Shown here: in pieces, positions 17,958 through 27,730 of the stretch
How the letters are laid out: each line of letters begins with the position of its first letter
How positions within the stretch are numbered: position 1 is the first letter of the stretch
Assembly (NCBI GenBank): GCA_012513515.1
Contig: JAAZCA010000021.1
Span: 1-57,225 of the forward strand
Direction of reading: 5' to 3'
Source of the DNA: Myxococcales bacterium
GTDB taxonomy: Bacteria; UBA10199; 2-02-FULL-44-16; JAAZCA01
Length of the DNA stretch: 57,225 nucleotides
Translations under genes and position numbers: made by a program
Notes under the pieces: model-generated
The model's input: the letters and a program-made list of their open reading frames with translations, nothing else
Told to the model about the DNA's origin: nothing
The model's database searches: none

Positions 17958-19502
17958 TCACTCTCTCCGTAATGCGTCCGACGCACCCGACTCAGTTGTA
18001 TAGCCAAGCTCGGAGGCCGGAATTATCATCTCCACCCTGTTCGCAAGCTTCACGAATGCACCTGCGGAACCAGCGACCCTTGAAATTATAAAATCGGGGA
18101 AGAGGCCTGAAAGCACTATTGCGGATGACATTACGATCAGGGCCACCATCTCTCCAGCTCTCACCGGCGATATCGTACCCAACTCTTCATTGGAAACCTT
18201 GACGCATACCGATCTTGCCGCGGTCCATATCATAAGGGCTGCGGCCACAGCCAACCCAAGCATCCCTATTATGGCAAAACAGGTTGAGTTCTGGAAAGCA
18301 CCGAGAAATATCAGGAACTCACCTGGGAACATATTCAAAAATGGTACACCCGCGTAAGCTACGAACGAAAAAACCAAAAGGACCGACAAGACAGGCATCC
18401 TGCATGACATGCGGCAGAGGCAATGCAAATCCGTGTCGGATCCCCTGGCACAAAAAACGGATAAGAGTGCGAATATCGCAGAAACAGCGAACCCATGATT
18501 GACCATGTGCAATATAGATCCGGTCACCGACATCCGATTCGCCGCGAAAAGACCTATGAGCGCTACCCCCATATATGCGACGGTAGAAAATGCGATCAGC
18601 CTCTTTATTTCTTTCTGGGCGATGGCAATAAAAAACCCACCCACGACCCCTGACGCAGCTATCACGAGGATCGGCGTGTTATAATGAAGCGTCGCTGCTG
18701 GAAAAGCCGGCAGCACCAGCCTGAAAAATCCGTACGCGCCCATCTTGACCACTATGGCGCAAATTAAAATTCCAGCCGCGATCGGGCCTTCTTCAACGGA
18801 ATCTGAAAGCCACGAGTGAAGAAGGATCAGGGGAACAGCTATCCCAAATCCGGCCGCAAAAATCATAAAAAAGAACAGCTGTTCATGTGCGCTGAATCTG
18901 TGAGAATATATGTCGAGAATTTCGGAAGATCCCCCGATCGCTGAAACAGCAGCAGTGCCTACAAAAAGAAGTGAAACGCTGGAGGACATGAATAATACAA
19001 ACTTAACTGCAGCTCGTGCACCCTTTTTTCTACTGCCCATCCCAATCAGCATAAAAACAGGAAAAATGGCCAAGGCGTAGAAAAGGATCATCAGATAGAG
19101 ATTCATCGATATGAAAAATCCCATCGCTCCGGCAGCGCTCAACAGTATCATCGAATAGAAAAATTTATACTCCGCTATCTCCTCCCTGAAAGATGCAAAC
19201 AGGGTCGCAGCTAAAACCACTGAAGAGGTAAGAAGAAGAGCAGCCGATGCGCCATCTGCCCCAACGTGGTAACTGATACCGAGGCCCGGAATCCAGCTCA
19301 TCAGCTCCTGAAAATCAAATTCGCCACTTTTATCTATCAGAGTAAAAATGACAGAGGCCAAAAGAAAGGATACCCCAGAAAAAACTGAGGCCAACCATCT
19401 GGCCAGCGCACGCGATCTTATCGGCAAAAGCGCTATAAGCGCCGCCCCTAAAATAGGAGCGAGCACAGTTAGACTCAGTATGTGATCGTTTAAAATATCC
19501 AT
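17958..19502 (-). CDS. nuoM: NADH-quinone oxidoreductase subunit M
   Basis: A 514-residue antiporter-like subunit of the complex I membrane arm. The characteristic N-terminal SLTVLAPILGAALIALLP, a helix ending LHSWLSDSVEEGPIAAG (TM7-TM8 region with the proton-path Lys on TM8, near GILICAIVVKMGAYG) and KRLIAFSTVAYMGVA are present. It follows nuoL with no gap: the ATG abuts the nuoL stop. Confidence 0.93.
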   Translation of the reverse strand: MDILNDHILSLTVLAPILGAALIALLPIRSRALARWLASVFSGVSFLLASVIFTLIDKSGEFDFQELMSWIPGLGISYHVGADGASAALLLTSSVVLAATLFASFREEIAEYKFFYSMILLSAAGAMGFFISMNLYLMILFYALAIFPVFMLIGMGSRKKGARAAVKFVLFMSSSVSLLFVGTAAVSAIGGSSEILDIYSHRFSAHEQLFFFMIFAAGFGIAVPLILLHSWLSDSVEEGPIAAGILICAIVVKMGAYGFFRLVLPAFPAATLHYNTPILVIAASGVVGGFFIAIAQKEIKRLIAFSTVAYMGVALIGLFAANRMSVTGSILHMVNHGFAVSAIFALLSVFCARGSDTDLHCLCRMSCRMPVLSVLLVFSFVAYAGVPFLNMFPGEFLIFLGAFQNSTCFAIIGMLGLAVAAALMIWTAARSVCVKVSNEELGTISPVRAGEMVALIVMSSAIVLSGLFPDFIISRVAGSAGAFVKLANRVEMIIPASELGYTTESGASDALRRE

Positions 19503-21488
19503 TTATAGCGCCAAGTATCCTGCCGCTACGGCGGCACCAATCAAAAAATAGAGCAGATATCTCTGAACGAGCCCGTTCCCCATAATCGATGCGACGATGC
19601 CAATCATCCACACCAACTTTGAAATTCCACCCACTAGCACTCCATCGACGATTTTTCTATCGAGGTATTCATCTATAACTTTTTTCGAAACCCATATGGT
19701 CCCTCTGGCGAAAATTCTCTCATAAAGCGCATCGAAATAGAAACCGTTTGCGACGAGGGCATGGATAGGCCCAAGCCTGGAGGTTATCCTGCCTGGCCAA
19801 TCCCTCTTCTGAGCATATATGACCCAGCTGAGTATTGAAAAATGTGCGGACCATATCATCGTAGCAACTGTAAGGATGAGCTCCATAGATCGAGAAGCTG
19901 CGGCAGGCGCACGGCTGACTTCATCTGCGATCAACGCACCTATCCATCTACCGAAATAGTCCCCTCCTCCAAAAGATTTTGAAGCTCCAATAAAACCACC
20001 GAATATCGTCAGGGTGGCGAGAATCATCATTGGTATTATCATCGAAACAGGAGATTCCGAGATTTTCTTGTACTGATCGAATTCAAAATTGGGTTCGCCG
20101 AAGAAGATCGCCCCAACCGCGCGAAATATGTAGAACGAAGTGATTCCGACAACGGCAAAGCCTGCAAACCATATCCCGAGGTGGTCTCTTTCGTAGAGCT
20201 GCCATAGTATGGCATCCCTGCTGAAAAAACCGCTGGCTGGAAAAATTCCTGCGAGTGCAACCGCGCCTATCACAAAGGTCCAGGCGGTAAGCGGCATAAT
20301 GCGCTTGAGTCCGCCCATCTTCATGAGATCCCTTTCTCCGCCGAGGGCATATATCGCGCTGCCAGCAGAGAAAAAGAGCAACAGCTTGAATATGGAATGC
20401 GCAACAAGATGAAATACCGCAGCTGAAAAAGCGCCTACACCTATCGATGTGAATATCAGCCCGATCTGCGATATAGTGGAATAAGCCAGAAGTTTTTTAA
20501 TATCGCGCTGTCCTACAGCAAAGACCGCTGCGCATAGGGCGGCAACTATTCCAAAGATGTATATCACAGACATGGCTGATCCAGACATCACCAGGATGAA
20601 GTTGAGCCTCACCATCAGGTAAGCTCCAGCGCATACCATCACCGCCGAATGTGCCAGCCCGGATATCGGAGTCGGCCCCTTCATAGAATCCAGAAGCCAG
20701 GTATGGAATGGAAGCTGAGCCGACTTTATTGCGCAGGCCGCAAACATCAAAATAGAAACTGTCGTAGCAACCGGAAGAAAGTAAAACGCATGGCGTTCCA
20801 TACTCTCGAAGCTGAAAATCCCTATTTTAGGATCCACATCGCCGGCGCTCATAACGCCATATACGAGAAAAATTCCAGCCAGAAGCAAGACATCTGAAAA
20901 GGAGTTCCATGCGAAGGTCTTAACGGCCACCACCCTCTTAGACCTGTCAAAAAAATCCAGCCCTACAAGAAACGACGAGACGATTCCGGCAGCACTCCAA
21001 CCGATGAACATGAAGGCCAGGTTGTCAGCAAGGACGAGGAGCATCATGGCAAAAAGAAAGATCCCAAGAAGAGCGAAGTACCTGGCAAAACCCGAATTTT
21101 TCCACATGTACCCTATCGAATATATGGAAGTGAGCAAACCAAGCCCGGATATCAAAAGGGACATGACCATAGAAAGCTGGTCTATTTTCAGCGAAAGATC
21201 GATCACTACTTCGTCCGACACTATCCATCTGTAGAGCGGTCCCGTTATCACAGCTGGATCGCCCGCTTCGAAAGCGGTGATGGTGAAAAAGAGAACAACC
21301 GCCCCTGCAAAGGAGATGGCCGAGGCTATCACTCCAAAAAGCGCCGACCACTCCCTATATTTTGCAACTTCACTCCCGGCGGTAACAGCTGAGATTATCG
21401 CATTCACAAATGCGGAAAAAAGCGGAGCGACCGCTATGAGCCAAATCAGCTCCTGGAGTGATATGCTCCTGTAAATCAGATCCAGCAT
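19503..21488 (-). CDS. nuoL: NADH-quinone oxidoreductase subunit L
   Basis: The 661-residue distal antiporter-like subunit. It carries the PLLSAF-type start (here APLFSAFVNAIIS), SAQLPFHTWLLDSMKGPTP with the conserved Lys/His path, HSAVMVCAGAYLMVR, and DIKKLLAYSTISQIGLIF. The C-terminal third includes the extra helix region of NuoL that clamps the membrane arm (LEILTVATMIWSAHFS-like segment and RLGPIHALVANGFYFDALYE). It starts one base after nuoK in the same operon. Confidence 0.95.
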   Translation of the reverse strand: MLDLIYRSISLQELIWLIAVAPLFSAFVNAIISAVTAGSEVAKYREWSALFGVIASAISFAGAVVLFFTITAFEAGDPAVITGPLYRWIVSDEVVIDLSLKIDQLSMVMSLLISGLGLLTSIYSIGYMWKNSGFARYFALLGIFLFAMMLLVLADNLAFMFIGWSAAGIVSSFLVGLDFFDRSKRVVAVKTFAWNSFSDVLLLAGIFLVYGVMSAGDVDPKIGIFSFESMERHAFYFLPVATTVSILMFAACAIKSAQLPFHTWLLDSMKGPTPISGLAHSAVMVCAGAYLMVRLNFILVMSGSAMSVIYIFGIVAALCAAVFAVGQRDIKKLLAYSTISQIGLIFTSIGVGAFSAAVFHLVAHSIFKLLLFFSAGSAIYALGGERDLMKMGGLKRIMPLTAWTFVIGAVALAGIFPASGFFSRDAILWQLYERDHLGIWFAGFAVVGITSFYIFRAVGAIFFGEPNFEFDQYKKISESPVSMIIPMMILATLTIFGGFIGASKSFGGGDYFGRWIGALIADEVSRAPAAASRSMELILTVATMIWSAHFSILSWVIYAQKRDWPGRITSRLGPIHALVANGFYFDALYERIFARGTIWVSKKVIDEYLDRKIVDGVLVGGISKLVWMIGIVASIMGNGLVQRYLLYFLIGAAVAAGYLAL

Positions 21489-21489
21489 G

Positions 21490-21792
21490 CTAGCCCTTTA
21501 AAAGATTAAATCTGTCCGAATAAATGCTTCCGGTCCTTGCATTGATTGCTGCGACAATGGAAAATCCTGCTAAAATCATGGCTGCTCCCAAAGCCATCAG
21601 AACGATGACTATTCCCCTCCCGGAAGGAAGTAGGTTCCACCTTGCAAAAGATATGATTGCAAGAATCGATGCGCAAAACATGGTAGCTATAGAGACCATA
21701 ACGATAAGGATATTTCTCCTTGCCACCGCCCCTATCGCACCAATCGAAAACAAAACCAGGCTGAGTATAAGATAATGCTGGAGACTTATCAT
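21490..21792 (-). CDS. nuoK: NADH-quinone oxidoreductase subunit K
   Basis: A 100-residue, three-helix subunit next to NuoJ in complex I. The start ISLQHYLILSLVLFSIGAIG and the TM1-TM2 signature RRNILIVMVSIATMF are typical. In NuoK the conserved glutamates on helices 2 and 3 (E36 and E72 in E. coli) serve proton translocation. Here the equivalent helix-2 stretch reads NILIVMVSIATMFCAS, which appears to lack the glutamate, and the helix-3 stretch VLMALGAAMILAGFSIV also seems to lack it. The ATG overlaps the nuoJ stop by four bases. Confidence 0.88.
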   Translation of the reverse strand: MISLQHYLILSLVLFSIGAIGAVARRNILIVMVSIATMFCASILAIISFARWNLLPSGRGIVIVLMALGAAMILAGFSIVAAINARTGSIYSDRFNLLKG

Positions 21793-22307
21793 AGCGCGCC
21801 TCCGTCCTCTTTATGCCTTCTTGACCCCGAAGACAGATAGCGGGCGCACAATCCTGATACAAAAATCATAAGAGTTGCTGCTTCTATTTCAAAAAATCTT
21901 TCTCCCAAAAGCGACTCTGTAAGGGAGGATGCCGAGGTAAAGTAATCGCCCGCTTCAGGAAGCTCTATGTAAGGGGGTTTTGCTATCGCAACAATGACAA
22001 CGATGGACATGCACATTATAGCAACTGATGCGGTTATTGAAAAAAATTTCATGATGCGCCTCTGCTCCTCGTAGATGTTGAGCTTAACAGAGGCATATAC
22101 GAACATAAACGCGACCCCTATAGCTATCAGCAGAATGAACAGCGAAGCCTCGATGTAACAAGCAAGCACCACCATAAGTATGCCGTAGAGGACGGAAAGA
22201 ACCGAAAAAAATATCGCGGCGGTCAAAGCCCTGGTGCGAGTGATCAGGATGAGGGAGAGAATCACTGCAATTCCTGCCAAAAAATAAAATGTAACCTGTT
22301 CGATCAT
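21789..22307 (-). CDS. nuoJ: NADH-quinone oxidoreductase subunit J
   Basis: A membrane subunit of 172 residues with five helices (FYFLAGIAVILSLILITRT, AAIFFSVLSVLYGILMVVLA, LFILLIAIGVAFMFVYASVKL, two more near the C terminus). The ATG at 22307 follows a G-rich site. An upstream start at 22331 is possible but adds a poor segment. It is the first gene of a nuoJKLMN run. No nuoA-I genes precede it, and the next gene upstream is an unrelated secreted protein. Confidence 0.88.
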   Translation of the reverse strand: MIEQVTFYFLAGIAVILSLILITRTRALTAAIFFSVLSVLYGILMVVLACYIEASLFILLIAIGVAFMFVYASVKLNIYEEQRRIMKFFSITASVAIMCMSIVVIVAIAKPPYIELPEAGDYFTSASSLTESLLGERFFEIEAATLMIFVSGLCARYLSSGSRRHKEDGGAL

Positions 22308-22381
22308 CCAGCCCCCACATATACACGACAACCGCCGTCATTGCGAAAGGATTCGCGGAACGAGGATGAGGAGCGCCAAAC

Positions 22382-23374
22382 TCAGTCCCATCTCTTTGGG
22401 ACAGAAGGGGCCTTCCGGTAGGCCCTGCCATCTCCGGGCGTTGCAGATGGGGCAGCGGTTCCCTTCGGACTTGAAATCTGCGGAATCTGACTCTGGGGAA
22501 CAGAGGTTCCCTCGGCGGGCCTCTGCGGCCGAGGAGCCTCTATCCCCCAAGCAGCAAGCGTGCCGGGGCTTGAATCGTTCACTATGCTGTATACGACAGA
22601 ATCATCCCGATTATCATTCAAGACCGCGTATTCACGCGCCGCGGCCTGCCCTTCGAAGGTATTCGAATCCTTCATCAGAATCTTGTATGTTCTCAGCGCC
22701 TCCTGGCGATAGGGCTCAGACCTGATCAGGAGTTCCTCCGGAGATATCTGATAGTTAAAGAGCACCCAACTCCACTTCCTGTGCACGTACCAGACGTCCT
22801 CGTTGACGCGAGCCCAGAGCAGAAGCCCCTTCCTGTGCCATTCGCCTTTTGGATGACGCGCCAGATAGGCCTTCACCCGGGGAAAGACATTATCAGGATG
22901 CCCCACGAGCTCCCTCAGGAGGAGATAAAAATCGGCCTCCTGTGCGTATTTGCTGCCCGGGTACTTGCTCATCAAGGTTTTATAATGAACACCTGTGTAT
23001 GGAATATAGACGATGGCATGAACATATTCGAAAGAACCGGGACCATACTGAGAGTTTAAAGCCGCCGCCTCCCGCTGCATGCAGGTCGGATCGCCGCCGC
23101 CACTCCAATAACATTTTTTCTCGGCGCGCTCGGTAAAACTATCCGCGAGTGAATCCAGGAGCCTGGCGCATTTGACAAGTGACTCCGGCGCCCATTTTTT
23201 ATCCGATAAATTCGTCTGGGAATATCCGCAGAAGAATTTGGCCGCCCCCTCGAGGTTGCCGCTTCGCTCCATCGCATACCCCTCGTCCAGCGGACTGGCC
23301 TGTGCGGTTGCCGCAAAAAGAAGACAAGCAACAACCACCGAAGATAACGAAATGCCGCGTCCGGTCAGCTTCAA
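22382..23374 (-). CDS. Secreted protein of unknown function with helical repeats
   Basis: 330 residues beginning at a TTG that follows GGGGGAATC. A signal peptide (about residues 1-26, ending AATAQAS) precedes a helix-rich, TPR-like region: LEGAAKFFCGYSQ, YPGSKYAQEADFYLLLREL and RQEALRTYKILMKD. Four or more cysteines suggest disulphides. The tail (about 275-330) is Pro/Ser/Ala-rich. It lies 74 bases upstream of nuoJ on the same strand, but a diverged spacer repeat sits between them and no link to complex I is evident. It is divergent from the activase gene. Confidence 0.7.
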   Translation of the reverse strand: MKLTGRGISLSSVVVACLLFAATAQASPLDEGYAMERSGNLEGAAKFFCGYSQTNLSDKKWAPESLVKCARLLDSLADSFTERAEKKCYWSGGGDPTCMQREAAALNSQYGPGSFEYVHAIVYIPYTGVHYKTLMSKYPGSKYAQEADFYLLLRELVGHPDNVFPRVKAYLARHPKGEWHRKGLLLWARVNEDVWYVHRKWSWVLFNYQISPEELLIRSEPYRQEALRTYKILMKDSNTFEGQAAAREYAVLNDNRDDSVVYSIVNDSSPGTLAAWGIEAPRPQRPAEGTSVPQSQIPQISSPKGTAAPSATPGDGRAYRKAPSVPKRWD

Positions 23375-23481
23375 GATTCCCCCTATCCCCTAAAAGGCAT
23401 AAAAGAAGGCTGGTGCAAAAACCCTGTATTGTTAATGAGTTAAGAACACGGAATATTACCAACTACCCCCTTTTATGCAAT

Positions 23482-23516
23482 AAAAAGAATCCTCCGTTAG
23501 AAATGAGGATCTTTTT
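23482..23516 (+). terminator. Terminator-like hairpin upstream of the activase gene
   Basis: AAAAAGAATCCTC pairs with GAGGATCTTTTT (12 bp, one bulged A) around a 10-base loop, ending in a T run on either strand. It lies between two divergent genes, where a plain terminator is not expected. It may be an attenuator in the leader of the activase gene, a barrier between the two promoters, or chance. Confidence 0.45.
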
Positions 23517-23590
23517 CCTTAAAATCTTCTCTTTTGCTCCAAAAAATCTCTTTGCTGTAAAGCTTTCATGTTGATAGCAATCGCGCACCG

Positions 23591-26500
23591 ATGAATAAAA
23601 AGAGATTAAATCTTGGACTGGATCTTGGATCAATATCCCTGAAAACCGCCCTTCTTGACGAAAATAATCATATTTTATTCGAAAAATGGATGCGTGTTGC
23701 GGGAAATCCGCTCGGATCCCTCAAAATTCTACTAGATGATATCAAAAAATCCTTTGGAGAGCTCGAATTCAGCTCAATCGGTTATACCGGCAGCGGAAGG
23801 GGGCTTATATCCGAGATCCTGAAGGAGGCGGCATCGATAAATGAGATCAGCGCCCACGCCGCCGCCGTCAAAGAGTTTCATCCTGAGGTAAAAAGCGTGA
23901 TCGAGATAGGCGGACAGGATTCGAAACTCATACTCTTTGGCGATGAGGATGAAATATCTGAATTTAGAATGAATGAGCTCTGCGCCGCGGGGACCGGAGC
24001 ATTTCTGGATCAGCAGGCCGCAAGGCTTGGGATGGAGATAGAGGAGTTCGCCCTCAAAGGACTCGAAGCCACCTCCCCTGTCGCAATCGCCGGAAGATGT
24101 GCGGTCTTTGCAAAAACCGACATGACCCATCATCAGCAGGAAGGCCGACCGCTTCCCGATATAATCGCCGGATTAAACGAGGCGCTGGCTCGCAGCTATA
24201 TCTCGAATCTGGTAAGGGGTAGATATCTCCATCGGCCGATATCCTTTCAGGGGGGAGTTGCCAAAAATGCCGGGCTCGTAGCCGCATTCAAAAAGATGCT
24301 CTCCCTTAAAGATGGGGAACTCATAATACCAAAAAATCATCTGACTATGGGGGCCATCGGCGCCGCGATAGCCGCGAGAGGATCCCCTCCCCGCAACATG
24401 GTCAGGATATCATGCATAGAAAAATCTCTGGAAAAAATCTCGGAGATCAAGATCACACAAAAACACGCGCTGCCGAAACTCAAATCCGCTTCGCAGAGGA
24501 TAATCGACAGCTCGCTGAAAAATATTGTCAGCTCGGGAGTGTTTCTGGGAGTCGATATCGGCTCTGTGTCGGTCAAGCTCGCCGCGCTATCAGAGGATGG
24601 AGTTATATATCAGGACTACGAGTTTTCCGACGGGCGCCCGCTCGATGTCCTTCGCAAGCTATTTGATAAGCTTGATAAAGCATCTCCGAATTTGAAATTT
24701 TCAGGAACTGGAATAACTGGAAGCGGCAGGGCCTTCTTAGGAAAGTTGATCGGGGCCGACACTGTGGTAAATGAAATAACCGCGCAGGTCGCAGCGTGCA
24801 AATCGGTCATGCCAGAGCTCGACACAATCATAGAAATAGGCGGACAGGATGCAAAATTCATACGTCTCGAAGGTGGGTCGGTAAGGCGCTTCGAGATGAA
24901 CCGCGTCTGCGCCGCCGGAACCGGGGCGTTCTTACAGGAGCAATCCGCAAGACTTGGAATAGATCTCTCGAGGGAGTTCGCGGCAAAGGCTGCCCTGAGC
25001 GACGCCCCTTCGAATCTCGGAGCCAGATGCACCGTATTTATGGAATCCGATCTCGTGTCGCATCAACAGAGCGGATCTAGTAAAAATGATCTTCTGGCAG
25101 GGCTGGCATACAGCGTGATCACGAACTATCTCGAAAAAGTCGCGCCTGTCAGCGAGATAGGAGATAAAATCCTCTTCACCGGAGGAGTCGCCCAAAACGA
25201 TGCCGTAGCGTCAGCGCTTGAAAACAGGCTCGGTAAATACGTGATGAGATCAAGGCTCGGCAAGGTGACCGGGGCTATAGGGGCTGCGATAGCTGCACAT
25301 AGCGATAAACTGAAGAAAAAATATTCCAGCAGCACTTTCATAGGCGTATCGGCAGCGATGGAGATCGAACATTTTTACTGTGAGGACTGCGAAAACGGAT
25401 GCCTGATTTCGAGAGCCGTAAAAAATAACGGCGCTATCTTCGGAGGAAAGTGCGGCAAGTGGGATGGAGAGCTCAAATCCGGTCGAACTTCGAAATCCGT
25501 AATTTCTAAAAGGGCCTCCATTTTTGGATACTCCCCCTCAGTTAATCCCGGCGGATCGTCTGTCAGAGGATGCATAGGAATACCCAGAGCGCTGATCACA
25601 TTCGATCAAATCCCGCTGTGGCGATCGTTCTTTGAGTCGCTTGGTTTCAAGGTTCTGCTCTCCCCTCCCACGAACAAGGCTATGCTCGAGGATGGGATGA
25701 AACATATAACTACGGAGACCTGCCTCCCGGTCAAGGCCCTCTGCGCGCACACGTGGTGGCTCGAAAAGAATAAAGAGGTCGATGCCATATTTGTACCGTC
25801 CTTGGTTTTTTCCGAACGCGACAGATTCGGAAAGGACAATTCGCACTGTCCTTACGTCCAGTCTGCAGCACAATTCGCATCCCCTGTGACATCGAAAAAA
25901 TTTCTCAACCCGGTCGTAAATTGGAAGTGGCATCCGCAGGATTATAAACGCGAGATGGTTCGGATATCGAAGGAGCTTGGCGTTTCTGAAAGAGCGGCGA
26001 ATCGCGCATGGGAACAGGCTTGTGAGGAAATGAAAAAAGCCAGATCGAAGCTTCGGAATATCGGCGACAACATCCTCGCAAGGCTCAAAAGCGGGGAGCT
26101 GAAAAGGGCCTTCCTCTTGCTAGGCAAGGATTACAACCTTCATGACAAGTCCTTAAACTCAGGCGCGGCCGGGTTGTTGGGAGCGATGGGTGAAGCCATC
26201 ATAACCCAGGATATGATAACCGACGACTCGGCAAATTATCCGGATGGATACATCAACATGGTGTGGAGCCACGGAAAGGAAATAATTTCAGCGGCTCACA
26301 TCGCATCGGAAATTCCGAATTTATTTCCCGTGATGATAACCAGTTTCGGATGCGGCCCAGATTCGTTCACGATAAACCAGGCGCGCGAAGCCGCAAGGGG
26401 AAGGCCCTTTCTCCTCCTCGAGGTCGACGAACACAGCTCGTCGGTGGGAATGGCAACACGCATCGAGGCATTCATAGACTCCCTGTCAAAGGACTACCAG

Positions 26501-27730
26501 CCAGCCAATGAGCCTGCGAAATCGGCATACCTTCACACTGGCAAAATCCGGAGGATATTCCTCTCACAGTTTTCAGATCACGGCCTGGCGTTTGCTGCCA
26601 CATTCAAGAAGCTCGGATTCGACCCGGTCCTTCTCGACCTGCCGAATGAGGAATCCCTTAAGCTTGGGTCCATGCACTCGACATCGGGAGAATGCCATCC
26701 GTACACGCTGATGCTCGGAGACTACATAAAGGCCGCTACTAGGAACCTCGACTTCTCGAGCTCTGCTTACTTCACACCTGACTCGGCGCTGTGCCGCGTG
26801 GGGCAATTCGGCATCCAGATTAGAAATATCGCCAAGGCAACCGGGCTACGTCTCCCGGTGATAACTAAAATTCAGGATATCCTTACCCTTTCCACAGCCG
26901 GAAAGTCATCTCACATGAAGGCGTTGACGACATACTGGGAGATGATGCGCGGCATGGATTTCTTCATGCAAAAATTTCTCGAAACGAGAGCGTACGAAAA
27001 ACATCCCGGCGACGCCGACGTCGCACACGAAAAAGGGAGAATGGCAATAATAGAAAGCATCTCGACTGGAAAACCTCTCGATGGGCTTGCCAAGGCAGTT
27101 GCGATGCTAAACGACGTTGGCACCAATAAAAAACAGCGCAAATTTAAAATAGGAATTACCGGAGACTATTACACCCGTGTCTGTGATTTCGCGAACAATC
27201 AAACGTTTAGGGAAATCGAAAAAATGGGCGGCGTCGTAATGCTCCCCTCCACGCTGTGCGAATTCGTGAAATATGATGTTCACCAAAAGCCTGTCTGGGC
27301 AATAGGCCACAGGGATCCTGCCGAACTCATCAAGCAGCTCGTCGCTAAAAAAGTGGTCTATGCAAAGGAAAATAGAGTCAGAAAGATATTCGGAGATGGC
27401 ATCGACTACAACATCCCGCTGGAATACGAAAGAGCGGTAAAATACATGCGTCCATACATGAGCGAAAAACTGCCGTCGGGGCTTACCGCATCGGTGGCAG
27501 GAATCCTCGAGCAGATCCATGCAGGCGCAGATGGGATTCTTAACCTTATAACTTTTCACTGCACCTATGGACTTGTAATATCTTCGGTATTATCATCTAT
27601 CGACAGGGATTATCCGAAGATCCCAAAACTAACGCTCATCTTCGAGGGGTTAAAGCCTGCTCACAACAGGGTGAGGCTCGAAGCATTCATGGAGCGCGTA
27701 AAATCTTCGGCAGCCGGAGGGAAGCGATGA
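23591..27730 (+). CDS. Giant acyl-CoA dehydratase activase (two BcrAD/BadFG ATPase domains + DUF2229 + HgdB-like region)
   Basis: A 1379-residue protein. Two ASKHA ATPase domains of the 2-hydroxyglutaryl-CoA dehydratase-activator type lie in tandem: the first starts LGLDLGSISLKTALL, the second (about 315-575) VFLGVDIGSVSVKLAAL. Each has EIGGQD and a CAAGTGAFL plus RC.VF pair, so both cluster-ligand cysteines per domain are kept. A DUF2229 domain follows (about 655-860, IGIPRALITFDQIPLW, ETCLPVKALCAH), then a dehydratase-subunit-like C-terminal part with further cysteines (GECHPYTLML). Activases deliver electrons at very low potential, driven by ATP, to radical dehydratases. The partner of this large form is not known. 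It is coupled to a small membrane protein by an ATGA overlap. Confidence 0.9.
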   Translation: MNKKRLNLGLDLGSISLKTALLDENNHILFEKWMRVAGNPLGSLKILLDDIKKSFGELEFSSIGYTGSGRGLISEILKEAASINEISAHAAAVKEFHPEVKSVIEIGGQDSKLILFGDEDEISEFRMNELCAAGTGAFLDQQAARLGMEIEEFALKGLEATSPVAIAGRCAVFAKTDMTHHQQEGRPLPDIIAGLNEALARSYISNLVRGRYLHRPISFQGGVAKNAGLVAAFKKMLSLKDGELIIPKNHLTMGAIGAAIAARGSPPRNMVRISCIEKSLEKISEIKITQKHALPKLKSASQRIIDSSLKNIVSSGVFLGVDIGSVSVKLAALSEDGVIYQDYEFSDGRPLDVLRKLFDKLDKASPNLKFSGTGITGSGRAFLGKLIGADTVVNEITAQVAACKSVMPELDTIIEIGGQDAKFIRLEGGSVRRFEMNRVCAAGTGAFLQEQSARLGIDLSREFAAKAALSDAPSNLGARCTVFMESDLVSHQQSGSSKNDLLAGLAYSVITNYLEKVAPVSEIGDKILFTGGVAQNDAVASALENRLGKYVMRSRLGKVTGAIGAAIAAHSDKLKKKYSSSTFIGVSAAMEIEHFYCEDCENGCLISRAVKNNGAIFGGKCGKWDGELKSGRTSKSVISKRASIFGYSPSVNPGGSSVRGCIGIPRALITFDQIPLWRSFFESLGFKVLLSPPTNKAMLEDGMKHITTETCLPVKALCAHTWWLEKNKEVDAIFVPSLVFSERDRFGKDNSHCPYVQSAAQFASPVTSKKFLNPVVNWKWHPQDYKREMVRISKELGVSERAANRAWEQACEEMKKARSKLRNIGDNILARLKSGELKRAFLLLGKDYNLHDKSLNSGAAGLLGAMGEAIITQDMITDDSANYPDGYINMVWSHGKEIISAAHIASEIPNLFPVMITSFGCGPDSFTINQAREAARGRPFLLLEVDEHSSSVGMATRIEAFIDSLSKDYQPANEPAKSAYLHTGKIRRIFLSQFSDHGLAFAATFKKLGFDPVLLDLPNEESLKLGSMHSTSGECHPYTLMLGDYIKAATRNLDFSSSAYFTPDSALCRVGQFGIQIRNIAKATGLRLPVITKIQDILTLSTAGKSSHMKALTTYWEMMRGMDFFMQKFLETRAYEKHPGDADVAHEKGRMAIIESISTGKPLDGLAKAVAMLNDVGTNKKQRKFKIGITGDYYTRVCDFANNQTFREIEKMGGVVMLPSTLCEFVKYDVHQKPVWAIGHRDPAELIKQLVAKKVVYAKENRVRKIFGDGIDYNIPLEYERAVKYMRPYMSEKLPSGLTASVAGILEQIHAGADGILNLITFHCTYGLVISSVLSSIDRDYPKIPKLTLIFEGLKPAHNRVRLEAFMERVKSSAAGGKR

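Noticed and set aside
22334-22376. CCGTCATTGCGA.. segment before nuoJ resembling a dispersed repeat common in some bacterial genomes
   Set aside because: Only one diverged copy is seen in the window and the boundaries are unclear, so it is not listed as a repeat.
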